Source of the DNA: JASHPR01 sp963833885
GTDB lineage: Bacteria; Actinomycetota; Actinomycetes; Streptosporangiales; Streptosporangiaceae
Direction: 5' to 3'
Assembly (NCBI GenBank): GCA_963833885.1
Contig: CAWHZU010000011.1
Span: 1 to 64,000 of the forward strand
Length of the DNA: 64,000 nucleotides
The number at the start of each line of letters is the position of its first letter. The stretch's first letter is position 1. This document shows, piece by piece, positions 57,601 through 64,000 of this stretch. The translations under genes were made by a program, and so were the position numbers. The notes below the pieces were generated by a model. It worked only from the letters and a program-made list of their open reading frames with translations, was not told where the DNA came from and made no database searches.

Positions 57601-58450
57601 CGGCCTTGATTCCGGGCACGAGCAACTGCCGGGAGCCGTCGCTCTTGCGCACGTCGATGGCCAGGCCGAGGTTGACGTGCTCGGGCTGGACCAGAACCGG
57701 CTTGCCGTCCTCCTCGGCGAACGCGTAGTTCATCTCCGGGGACCAGGCCAGCGCCCGCACCACCGCGTAGCCGATGAGGTGGGTGAACGACACCTTGCCG
57801 CCGCGTCCCCTGCCGAGGTGGTTGTTGATCACTATGCGGTTGTCGACCAGCAGCTTGGCCGGGATGGCGCGCACGCTGGTCGCGGTCGGCACGGTGAGGC
57901 TGGCGGTCATGTTCGCCGCGGTGCGGGCCGCGGCTCCGCGGAGCCGGACCTCGATCGCGTGCTGCGCGTCCGGCGGTGGTGGCGCCGGCCTGGCCGGCGC
58001 CGGGAGAGTCGACGAGACCGGGGCCGGGGTGCCCCTTGCGGGGGCGGCCGGTGCTCCCGGCGCGGGGGCTGCCGTGGCCGGGCCGCCTGCGGCCGGGCCG
58101 TTTGCTGGCCCGCCTGCGGATGGCCCGCCCGCTGCGCCGCCTGCGGCAGGGACGGTGGGCGCCGTCGGTGCCTGGCCCGCCGAGGCTGTTCGGGCAGCGC
58201 CGGCCTGCCGCGGCTGCTCCGGCGGCTTTGGGTGGTAGTCGGCGAAGAAATTCCACCAGGCCCGGTCCACCGAGCCGGGGTCTGCCTGATAGCGCTGGTA
58301 GAGCTCGTCAACCAGCCATTCGTTGGGCCCGAAATCGGTGCTCGCCGAATTGGCTCCAGACGCTGCACCCGCCGGCGCGCCACGGCTGCCGTTCGCTGGA
58401 GCGGTCAGATCCGCGGCCGACTCTGGGGCATCAGCAGACACGGAGGACAT
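54602..58450 (-). CDS. kgd: multifunctional 2-oxoglutarate dehydrogenase/decarboxylase (E2-E1 fusion)
   Basis: A 1282-residue TCA-cycle enzyme. Order: an N-terminal DELYQRYQADPGSVDRAWWN segment, a Pro/Ala-rich linker (about 75-160), an E2-like acyltransferase domain with active-site H379 in TSTYDHRIIQGAQSG, and the E1 part with VLGMAHRGRLNVLANIVGKS, IHGDAAFAGQGVVAETLELS and the ThDP-Mg GGTVHIVVNNQVGFTTAP region. It lacks a lipoyl domain, as in mycobacterial Kgd. It makes succinyl-CoA or, by decarboxylation, succinic semialdehyde. Followed closely by DUF6104. Confidence 0.95.
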   Translation of the reverse strand: MSSVSADAPESAADLTAPANGSRGAPAGAASGANSASTDFGPNEWLVDELYQRYQADPGSVDRAWWNFFADYHPKPPEQPRQAGAARTASAGQAPTAPTVPAAGGAAGGPSAGGPANGPAAGGPATAAPAPGAPAAPARGTPAPVSSTLPAPARPAPPPPDAQHAIEVRLRGAAARTAANMTASLTVPTATSVRAIPAKLLVDNRIVINNHLGRGRGGKVSFTHLIGYAVVRALAWSPEMNYAFAEEDGKPVLVQPEHVNLGLAIDVRKSDGSRQLLVPGIKAAETMDFRHFWMAYEDVIRKARGGKLTVDDFAGTTISLTNPGTIGTEHSVPRLVAGQGCIVGVGAMEYPAAYQGASEETLVGLAISKTVTLTSTYDHRIIQGAQSGEFLRVVHSLLLGEHGFYDDVFQSLRIPYEPVRWVKDIPAGHEDDLSKAARVHELIHAYRVRGHLMADTDPLEYKQRKHPDLDINQHGLTLWDLDRDFATGGFGGKPRMKLREILGVLRDSYCRTIGIEYMHIQNPEERAWIQARVERPHPRAEHDEQVRILSRLNVAEAFEMFLQTKFVGQRRFSLEGAEALIPLLDAVLTEAAQQRMDEAVLGMAHRGRLNVLANIVGKSYGQIFQEFEGNLDPATTHGSGDVKYHLGADGSYSPGNGLAIPISLVANPSHLEAVDPVLEGVVRAKQDVIDMGEPGFTVLPLLIHGDAAFAGQGVVAETLELSQLRGYRTGGTVHIVVNNQVGFTTAPEYSRSSVYSTDVARMIQAPIFHVNGDDPEAVVRVGKLAFEYRQEFKKDVVIDMICYRRRGHNEADNPSFTQPLMYDLIDAKRSVRKLYTESLIGRGDITLEEAEQALRDYQQELERAFTETRDASRQSADPGAVLPRPPAPQPADHDGTPTAISEEIIKRIVDTQLNLPEGFTPHPRLQPQLHRRATMIEQDQIDWATGELLAFGSVLIDGHTVRLVGQDTRRGTFGQRHAVIVDRHTGAEYTPLRTFNSATTRFHTYDSLLSEFAAVGFEYGYSVARPDALVCWEAQFGDFVNGAQTIVDEFISSGEQKWGQRSGVVLLLPHGYEGQGPDHSSARIERFLSQCAQDNMTVAVPSTPANYFHLLRWQALSARIKPLIVATPKSMLRLKAATSAVADFTSGSFRPVIGEPADFDTAAVRQVLLCSGKVYYDLAERRRAEGRADVAIARVERLYPLPADEIAAEVSRYPAAEAVTWVQEEPANMGAWPYMAMRLPGLLNRPIQVVSLPASSAPAIGSAKAHAEEHSRLVETALSVTG

Positions 58451-58550
58451 CCCCCTCTTCCGACACTGGATTATCTGTCATTTCCGCACACCAGGCTACC
58501 CGGCAGCGCGCCTGAACTGCGTCCTTGTCTAGCGGACCGCATCTGTCCGG

Positions 58551-59486
58551 TTACCCGGAGATGCGGTCTCTGCCGTGCGGCTCGAGCCAGCTGATATACG
58601 GGCCCTTAGGCACGATTCGCGACGGGTTGACCCAGCTCTGCGTCTGATAGTAGTGGCGTTTGATCTGATCGAAGTCCGTGGTATCGCCGAAACCCGGTCG
58701 CTGGTAAAGGTCGCGGGCGTAACCCCAGAGGTACTGGTAGTCGATCAGCCGCCGCAGGTTGCACTTGAACAGGGTGTAGTAGACCGCATCGAACCTGGCC
58801 AGCGTCGGGAACAGCCGCACGTCCGCCTCGCACAGCTCGCTGCCGAGCAGGAACCTGCGCCGGGCCAGGCGCTCGTCGAGCGCGTCCATGGTCGCGAACA
58901 GCGCGTCGAAGGCCTCCTCGTACTCCGCCTGCGTGGTGGCGAGCCCCGCCTTGTACACGCCGATGTTGACCGCGTAGTAGATCAGGGTGGCGACCGCGTC
59001 GATTTCGCGCCGCATTGCGGCCGGGTAGAGGTCGGGCGAGCCCGGCCGGTGGTAGCCGGTGAACTCGGTCTCGAACATGATCGTGATCTGCGCCATGTCG
59101 TTCGAGATGATCCGCTGCGTCTCGGTGTCCCACAGCATCGGCAGGGTGCACTTGCCCTGATACCCGGGGTCCGTGACCAGGTACAGCTCCGACAGGAAGC
59201 GGGCCCCGGTGACCGGATCCACGCCGCCGTCGGCGTCGGGGAACCGCCAGCCGTGCTCGCCCGAGATCGGGTCGGTCAGGCTCAGGCCGATGACCCGGTC
59301 CAGTCCGAGCAGGCTGCGCACGATCAGCGCCCGCTGCGACCACGGGCAGGCGAGTGATGCGTAAAGCTGGTAGCGCCCTGGCTCCGCAAGGAAGCCGCTT
59401 GATCCATCCCCCGTGATCCGCCCCGTGAATGTGCCCTGATGGCGCACGAAACCCCCGGTCGAGGTCGGCTGAGGCATGGAGGGCAT
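58551..59486 (-). CDS. glutathionyl-hydroquinone-reductase-like protein
   Basis: A 311-residue member of the Xi-class GST group. The catalytic CPW motif is in SLACPWSQRALIVRSLLGLD, and IISNDMAQITIMFETEF and LGSELCEADVRLFPTLARFD are typical of the C-terminal helical domain. The family reduces glutathionyl-hydroquinones; in actinomycetes without glutathione the thiol partner is probably mycothiol. ATG 59486 is chosen because GGAAGG lies six to ten bases upstream; earlier in-frame ATGs at 59492 and 59516 exist. Confidence 0.82.
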   Translation of the reverse strand: MPSMPQPTSTGGFVRHQGTFTGRITGDGSSGFLAEPGRYQLYASLACPWSQRALIVRSLLGLDRVIGLSLTDPISGEHGWRFPDADGGVDPVTGARFLSELYLVTDPGYQGKCTLPMLWDTETQRIISNDMAQITIMFETEFTGYHRPGSPDLYPAAMRREIDAVATLIYYAVNIGVYKAGLATTQAEYEEAFDALFATMDALDERLARRRFLLGSELCEADVRLFPTLARFDAVYYTLFKCNLRRLIDYQYLWGYARDLYQRPGFGDTTDFDQIKRHYYQTQSWVNPSRIVPKGPYISWLEPHGRDRISG

Positions 59487-59660
59487 CACCATCCCTTCCG
59501 GGGCCGAGCGGGGCACTGCGTGATTTCCTATCTACTAGACCACGGGTTACACCAGACCACGGCCGGCTTGGGCAGATCCCTGTGCCGCCTCGGTGTTTGC
59601 GCGGATTCAGGAACCTGACGCGGCGGCGGCGCGGCGTCTCGCAGCGGGAAGGGGCTGCCG

Positions 59661-60365
59661 GTGAGCTCGATCGTCAGCGGGCTGACCCACCTGTCCGGGT
59701 GGGTCGCCTACGCAGTGATCGCGGCGCTCGTCTTCGGCGAGACGGCGGTGTTCCTCGGGTTCGTGCTGCCCGGTGAGACGGCGGTGGTCCTGGGCGGCGT
59801 GCTGGCCAGCCGGGGCCACCTGTCGCTGGCCACGCTGGCGGCCGTGGTCGTGGTCGCCGCGGTGACCGGCCCGATCGTCGGCTACGAGATCGGCAGGCGG
59901 ATGGGTGACCGCCTGTTCGCCGCGCGCGCCATGCGCCGGCTGCCCGGCGGGCCGCATCGGGCCAGGCAGGCCCTCCGTGACCGCGGCGGCCTGGCGGTCA
60001 TGCTCGGCAGGTTCGTCGCGTTCGTGCGTGCGGTGATGCCCGCCGCCGCCGGCGCCGTCCGCGTGCCGTACCGGACGTTCCTCATCTACAACGTCCTCGG
60101 CGGACTGGTCTGGGGTGTCGGCTACTGCCTGCTCGGGTACCTGGCGGGCTCGGCGTACGGCGCCGTGGAGCGCCGGGTCGGCACCGGGCTCGCCGTCGCC
60201 GTCGCCCTGATCCTGGTGGCGGCCCTCGGTGTCTGGGCGGTGCGCCGGCACCGCGCGCTCGCGTCCGGTCGCACCGAACCCGAAGGCGCCGCGCCGGCCA
60301 GCCAGGCAGGCGACGACCGCCTGCCCGACGCCGGTGACCTGCGTGCCGAGCAGCACGGCGACTGA
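59661..60365 (+). CDS. DedA family membrane protein
   Basis: A 234-residue protein with five to six helices. VFGETAVFLGFVLPGETAVV and YEIGRRMGDRLF followed by GGLAVMLGRFVAFVRAVMPA, GAVRVPYRTFLIYNVLGGLV carry the DedA signature E...PGE and GRFxPxxR (here GRFVAFVR). DedA proteins move lipid carriers such as undecaprenyl phosphate and need the proton gradient. GTG 59661 follows GGAAGGGG. Confidence 0.88.
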   Translation: MSSIVSGLTHLSGWVAYAVIAALVFGETAVFLGFVLPGETAVVLGGVLASRGHLSLATLAAVVVVAAVTGPIVGYEIGRRMGDRLFAARAMRRLPGGPHRARQALRDRGGLAVMLGRFVAFVRAVMPAAAGAVRVPYRTFLIYNVLGGLVWGVGYCLLGYLAGSAYGAVERRVGTGLAVAVALILVAALGVWAVRRHRALASGRTEPEGAAPASQAGDDRLPDAGDLRAEQHGD

Positions 60366-60484
60366 GCCGGCCGGGCCCCGCGCCGGGCCGTGGCCGGGGG
60401 ACGAAACGTCGCTGCGGTGCAGCATTCATCCCCTATCGCTCGCGCCGGTCCCGGGAACCTGTGCTTACCTGAGCGCACGGGGAG

Positions 60485-60889
60485 GTGGGCGGCTTGCGCG
60501 AGTTCGGCCAGCTCGAGAGCGCAATCATGGATGTGGTCTGGTCCGCGGACCGGCCGCAGAAGGTGCGGGAGGTGCGCGAACGGCTTTGCTACGGTCGGCC
60601 GGTCGCTTACACCACCGTGATGACGGTCATGGGCATCCTGCACGGCAAGGGCGTCCTGCGGCGGCAGAAGCAGGGGCGTGCGTGGCTGTACTGGCCGGCC
60701 GAAGCCAGGGAGGACCACGACGCGAGGCTGATGGCCGAGGCGTTGCGCTCGGGAGGAAATCACCTGGTCACGATGCGCAGATTCGTCGAGCGGGTCAGCG
60801 ACGACGAGATGGCATGCCTCCGTGAGGCGCTCAGGGGCGGCCGAACACGTCCTCGCGCTGGTGCAGCAGGCTGGGCAGGTCGGCCCTGA
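60485..60889 (+). CDS. BlaI/MecI-type repressor
   Basis: A 134-residue winged-helix protein: LESAIMDVVWSADRPQKVRE, VAYTTVMTVMGILHGKGVLR and an alpha-helical dimerisation end. BlaI/CopY family proteins repress beta-lactamase or copper genes and are released by proteolysis by a BlaR1-type protease; no BlaR1/M56 gene lies in the window. GTG 60485 is used. Its last 59 bp overlap the convergent C-N hydrolase gene, and its final 15 residues (RTRPRAGAAGWAGRP) are probably non-functional tail. Confidence 0.82.
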   Translation: MGGLREFGQLESAIMDVVWSADRPQKVREVRERLCYGRPVAYTTVMTVMGILHGKGVLRRQKQGRAWLYWPAEAREDHDARLMAEALRSGGNHLVTMRRFVERVSDDEMACLREALRGGRTRPRAGAAGWAGRP

Positions 60890-61637
60890 TCTCGGCGGTC
60901 ACCGCGGTGTCCGCGTCGCCAACGGCGACGCCGGCTCTGGGCCCGAGATCCAGCCGGACCACGCCCATCGGGTCGACGAGCATGCTGCGCCCGCTGCCCG
61001 TTGGCGCGCGGCTGGGAGGCTCAGAGCGGTCGGGAACCTGATCGGCCGCGGCCACCCATACGGTGTTCTCGATGGCCCGGGCACGGACGAGCGTGACCCA
61101 GTGCTCCTCCTTGAACAGCCCCGCCGCCCAGCAGGCCGGGACCACGACCAGATCGGCGCCACGGGCAACCAGCGCCCGTGCGTGCTCAGGGAACCTGATG
61201 TCGTAGCAGATCAGGATCCCGATCCGCAGGCCGCCGATCTCGGCGATCACGACCTCGTCCCCGGGCGCGACCTTGTCGGACTCGCGCTGGCCGAGCGCAT
61301 CGAACAAGTGGATCTTCCGGTATGCCGCGACCAGATCTCCGTGCGTGTCGAACGCGACGGCGGTGTTGTAGACCCGGTCGCCAGGCCCCGGCTCGAAGAC
61401 CCCGGCGACCACGGCGATCCCGTGATCGCGCGCGGCCTCGGCAAGGCCCGTGCAGAACGCGCCGTCGGTGGGTTCCGCGACCGCGCGCAGGTCGCTCCCG
61501 AAGTGCGCCTGCGTCCCTTCGGGGAAGACCGCAAGCTCGGCGCCCGTCGCCGCTGCGTCGCCAAGCGCGGCCTTGGCCCGGCCGAGATTGACCGCCGGAT
61601 CGGGACTGATCGGTACCTGGCAGAGCGCGACCCGCAT
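60831..61637 (-). CDS. carbon-nitrogen hydrolase (Nit/omega-amidase-like)
   Basis: A 268-residue nitrilase-superfamily amidase. E40 in VFPEGT, K108 in YRKIHLFD and C144 in LICYDIRFPE form the catalytic set. The CYDIRFPE form is that of Nit/omega-amidase proteins (deaminated glutathione amidase or omega-amidase) and differs from the CWENxMP nitrilase at 12068. ATG 61637 gives MRVALCQVPIS. Convergent and overlapping with the BlaI-like gene. Confidence 0.85.
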   Translation of the reverse strand: MRVALCQVPISPDPAVNLGRAKAALGDAAATGAELAVFPEGTQAHFGSDLRAVAEPTDGAFCTGLAEAARDHGIAVVAGVFEPGPGDRVYNTAVAFDTHGDLVAAYRKIHLFDALGQRESDKVAPGDEVVIAEIGGLRIGILICYDIRFPEHARALVARGADLVVVPACWAAGLFKEEHWVTLVRARAIENTVWVAAADQVPDRSEPPSRAPTGSGRSMLVDPMGVVRLDLGPRAGVAVGDADTAVTAEIRADLPSLLHQREDVFGRP

Positions 61638-61758
61638 GCCCGCAGCGTATGACAGGAACTGCCCGAGCCGCATCTGCAGATCCGCCGGGAAGGGCCACAG
61701 GCGCGCTCCCTGCGGCCCTTCCCGGGCCCCCGGTCCCCCCCGGCTCTTCCCCGGCCTG

Positions 61759-62073
61759 TTACCGAAGGGGCAATGACCCTCCGACCAGGGCCGGGCCGCC
61801 GATGGGATCTAGGTCATCGGTGAGCTCACCGGCGAGCCAAACCCGGCTTCGCCGGTTCCGGGCCGCAGCACGGCCCGCGGGCCGGGCGATGCCGATGGCA
61901 CGGAACCCGAGCAGTCTTCTCGCGGCGCCGGTCAGGACCCCCGGGGCCCGGCCGGCGATGCTGCGGGCGTGCTCCTCGTGCCTGCTGGCAAGCGTGACGA
62001 GGACTACGGCGGTGAGCGGTACGCCCGTGATCAGGACGGCGATGGCGGTCAGCAGGATGATCATCGCGTTCAC
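61759..62073 (-). CDS. small single-pass membrane protein
   Basis: A 104-residue protein starting with a hydrophobic helix (MIILLTAIAVLITGVPLTAV) and followed by an Arg-rich cytoplasmic tail. No family is recognised and the ribosome site is weak (GGGGAAGTG about seven bases upstream). It is plausible because of its position and hydrophobic start, but it could be spurious. Confidence 0.4.
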   Translation of the reverse strand: MNAMIILLTAIAVLITGVPLTAVVLVTLASRHEEHARSIAGRAPGVLTGAARRLLGFRAIGIARPAGRAAARNRRSRVWLAGELTDDLDPIGGPALVGGSLPLR

Positions 62074-62238
62074 TTCCCCGAGTTAGGGGTGGCACATCGC
62101 CTGGCGTGTCTGCTGCCGTAACCGATGTTTCCACCGATTAGACTCATACCAAACAGTGGTGCGTTTAAACCAGACTGTGTGGGTAGATTCCACCTATCCA
62201 GATGGTGAGAATCATGGGTACGAGCTAGGGGCGACAAC

Positions 62239-63015
62239 GTGGCTCATGCGCGGTACCAGCAGATCGCGGACCGTCTCCGGGACCAGATCGCTCGCGAGGT
62301 GTATGGCCCGGGCGAGCGACTGCCGAGCGAGCCTGATCTGATGGACGAGTATCAGGCGTCTAGGAACACGGTCCGGCTCGCCATAGCTCTGCTGACCAAC
62401 CAGGGACTGGTGGTGACGAGGCAGGGCCTTGGAACCTTCGTGCAGCGGCCGACCAGGCCATTCACTGCCCTGCTCTCCCGGGTGAACGTCTCACCCGATG
62501 CCTACCACGCGGATGCCGCCTTGCCAGTGGTCGGCCTGGCGGCGGATCAGCCGGAACGCGCGACATCGGTCGTGGTCGAGACAGCCGAAGCGAGCGCGAG
62601 CGCCGCGGCGAGCCTCGACATCAAGCAGGGCGACCTCGTGGTGATCCGCAGGTCTCAGCGTTTCCTCGGGGACGTTCCCTGGCTGCTCGTGGCGTCGTTC
62701 TTCCCGATGGACCTGGCCCGCGGCACTGCGCTCGAGCAGGCAGGCGGCATCGAGCAGGGCAGCATCAAGCTGCTGGCGGACCTCGGCCATCCACAGCAGG
62801 GCTTCAGGGACGAGATCGGCGCCCGGATGCCGGACGCGCGGGAGTTCGAGTTTTTCGGCCTGACCACGGGCACGCCGGTGATCGTCGTCGGCCGAACGGC
62901 CTACAGCACGTCCCGGCCGATCCGGATGACCCGTTACGTCTACCGGGCCGACCGGGTAAGGCTGGCCCATGAGGTGGCCACGATCCCGGAGAAGTATCAG
63001 GACGCCAGGGGCTGA
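62239..63015 (+). CDS. GntR family regulator with UTRA domain
   Basis: A 258-residue regulator. Winged helix: ARYQQIADRLRDQIAREVYG, PGERLPSEPDLMDEYQASRN, TVRLAIALLTNQGLVVTRQG. The C-terminal UTRA effector domain (about 95-258) includes VVIRRSQRFLGDVPWLLVAS and REFEFFGLTTGTPVIVVGRT. HutC-like members sense sugars or amino-acid derivatives. GTG 62239 is the start. No target operon is visible; the partial dyad CAGTGGT...ACCAGACTG at about 62154-62177 may be its operator. Confidence 0.87.
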   Translation: MAHARYQQIADRLRDQIAREVYGPGERLPSEPDLMDEYQASRNTVRLAIALLTNQGLVVTRQGLGTFVQRPTRPFTALLSRVNVSPDAYHADAALPVVGLAADQPERATSVVVETAEASASAAASLDIKQGDLVVIRRSQRFLGDVPWLLVASFFPMDLARGTALEQAGGIEQGSIKLLADLGHPQQGFRDEIGARMPDAREFEFFGLTTGTPVIVVGRTAYSTSRPIRMTRYVYRADRVRLAHEVATIPEKYQDARG

Positions 63016-63031
63016 GGCGCAGGCCCGCCGC

Positions 63032-63517
63032 TCAGTCCAGCTCGATCGAGCCGAGGATCCGGGCTGCCTGGCGCTGTGCCTGGATCAGGTCGGTCCCTGG
63101 CTCGATGGCGGCCAGCAGCAGGTCGTGCAGTTGCCGGCGATGAGCCGCGGACAGCCGCGCGAACGGCGTGCGGGTGGACTCCATGCACGCCACGAGCTGT
63201 CGTCTGGTCGCGGCGCCTTCCGGGGTGAGGTCCACCCGCTTCACCCGCCGGTCGCCGGCGTCTTCACGCCGTTCGACCAGGCCGCGGGCGGCGAGCCGGT
63301 CGGCTATCCCGGTGGCGGTTGAGGCGTGGCCGCCGAGCCGGGCCGACAGCTCGCGCATGGACATGCTGCCGTCGATCTGCAGCAGCGCTGACGCCTGGAC
63401 CACGGACAGCCCGCACTGCTCGGCGCACTCCGACATCTGCGTGGCCGTCTGGCCGACGAGCGCGACGAGCAGGCCGACTATCTCGCGGGTCTCGGCTAGA
63501 TCGGGCATGGCGCTCAT
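63032..63517 (-). CDS. MarR family regulator
   Basis: A 161-residue MarR protein: VGQTATQMSECAEQCGLSVV, QASALLQIDGSMSMRELSAR, LGGHASTATGIADRLAARGL and VERREDAGDRRVKRVDLTPE cover the winged helix, with helices at both ends for dimerisation. ATG 63517 (or 63508) is the start; neither has a good ribosome site, so it may be leaderless. It is divergent from the hydrolase gene with a strong inverted repeat between them and probably controls both. Confidence 0.87.
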   Translation of the reverse strand: MSAMPDLAETREIVGLLVALVGQTATQMSECAEQCGLSVVQASALLQIDGSMSMRELSARLGGHASTATGIADRLAARGLVERREDAGDRRVKRVDLTPEGAATRRQLVACMESTRTPFARLSAAHRRQLHDLLLAAIEPGTDLIQAQRQAARILGSIELD

Positions 63518-63537
63518 CGTAGGGGCGCAGGCTTGCG

Positions 63538-63569
63538 ATGCCAATATTTGACATCTCGAATATTGGCAT
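63538..63569. promoter_or_regulatory. inverted repeat, probable MarR operator
   Basis: ATGCCAATATT (63538-63548), a 10-bp spacer, then AATATTGGCAT (63559-63569): a perfect 11-bp inverted repeat. It lies 21 bp before the marR start and 42 bp before the divergent hydrolase start. Confidence 0.75.
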
Positions 63570-63611
63570 GCGAATCTTGCTGAACCTGCCGCTACCCGAG
63601 AGGAGAGGGCC

Positions 63612-64000
63612 ATGCCGAGCGAGCAGATGCAGGCCTTCATCGACGCCTTGCGCGATCACATCCCGCAGGACGGGAGCCTGACGGTTGAACAGCACCGGGC
63701 CATGCATGACGCTCTCCTCGCCCGGCGCCCTCCCGACGAGGACGTACGGATCGAGGAAACGACGCTCGGCGGAGTCGCCGCTGAATGGGTCTGGGCCGAG
63801 GGCGTCCCGGCCGACCGGGTGGTCCTGCACTGCCACGGCGGCGGCTTCCGCGCCGGCTCGCCGCGCGGTTCCCGGCAGTTCGCCGGGCGCCTCTCCCGCG
63901 CCTCCAAGGCAAGGATCGCCGTGCTCGACTACCGGCTGGCACCGGAGTACCCGTTCCCTGCCGCGCTCGACGACGTGATCGCCAGCTACCGCGGGTTGCT
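63612..64000 (+). CDS. alpha/beta hydrolase, HSL type (partial, cut by window end)
   Basis: The first 129 residues of an esterase/lipase-like hydrolase. The oxyanion-hole motif HGGGF (HCHGGGFRAGS) at about residues 78-82 and DYRLAPEYPFPAALDD at about 111-125 mark the hormone-sensitive-lipase branch. The catalytic GxSxG lies beyond the window. AGGAGAGG precedes ATG 63612. It is divergent from marR, so its expression is probably relieved by the MarR ligand. Confidence 0.85.
   Translation, partial: MPSEQMQAFIDALRDHIPQDGSLTVEQHRAMHDALLARRPPDEDVRIEETTLGGVAAEWVWAEGVPADRVVLHCHGGGFRAGSPRGSRQFAGRLSRASKARIAVLDYRLAPEYPFPAALDDVIASYRGL

Noticed and set aside
54345..58594. Several long frames over kgd on both strands
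   Set aside because: Shadows of kgd, whose own frame has full E2 and E1 motifs.
1..64000. tRNA, rRNA, transposase or integrase genes
   Set aside because: None recognised on reading; a tRNA scan could still find one, since this was by eye.

Overview
The window is GC-rich DNA from a high-GC actinomycete. The marker set supports this: a WhiB1-type iron-sulfur protein (43134-43388), a sigma-R/RsrA redox switch (33475-34397), a fused E2/E1 2-oxoglutarate dehydrogenase of the Kgd type (54602-58450), an RsbW/SigF-like pair (45352-46844), nickel superoxide dismutase with its protease (47104-47991), and a PdtaS-like kinase beside whiB1. Placement in or near the Streptosporangiales is inference only. 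Many genes start at GTG and overlap the upstream stop by four bases.

Layout. 1-10.3 kb is accessory and housekeeping: a partial gene, DUF1801, GNAT, a P-loop ATPase divergent from a STAND-LuxR regulator, small membrane proteins, a 37-residue ClpX-type zinc-finger mini-protein, a perfect 26-bp AT-rich palindrome, a methyltransferase broken by two indels, an alkylsulfatase and ManA. 10.4-17.0 kb is a catabolic cluster: glutamine-synthetase-like ligase, nitrilase-family hydrolase, a broken GntR/FCD regulator, ring-hydroxylating oxygenase alpha and beta subunits, a small conserved protein and a dihydrodiol-type SDR. It resembles aniline-type gamma-glutamylation plus dioxygenation, but with a nitrilase and no electron-transfer partner. 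17.0-23.8 kb holds a membrane-tethered CbxX-type AAA ATPase, a kinase-fold phosphotransferase, LysE and DinB-like genes, then a MauE / thioredoxin-like / Tat-exported thaumatin-CBM6 cluster.

24.0-28.2 kb has a CBS-domain gene, hisN, and a relic integrative element. The relic is bounded by an exact 42-bp direct repeat that includes the hisN start codon (25329-25370 and 28017-28058). It holds an intact superinfection-immunity-like gene, broken GntR and DUF2637 genes and tiny overlapping ORFs. 28.2-33.3 kb has an aldo/keto reductase, rsgA, aroA, an SRAP protein and a DksA-like zinc-finger protein.

33.3-47 kb is a conserved stress block: sigR (with a perfect GGAAT-N18-GTT promoter), rsrA, two HD-domain membrane proteins, biotin carboxylase, a 70-residue biotin carrier, a thioesterase, a ThDP enzyme, pdtaS, whiB1, a lipid kinase, a membrane protein and rsbW-sigF. 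The order recalls the mycobacterial sigH-rshA-TB7.3-pdtaS-whiB1 neighbourhood. 47-64 kb has sodN/sodX, a universal stress protein, an APC permease, a CGNR regulator, a quinone oxidoreductase, a DUF4097-PadR operon, DUF6104, kgd, a glutathionyl-hydroquinone-reductase-like protein, DedA, a BlaI-like repressor, a C-N hydrolase, a GntR/UTRA regulator, and MarR divergent from an alpha/beta hydrolase cut by the window end.

No tRNA, rRNA, CRISPR array or transposase was recognised. Several divergent promoter regions carry short tandem repeats or strong palindromes, listed as candidate regulatory sites.
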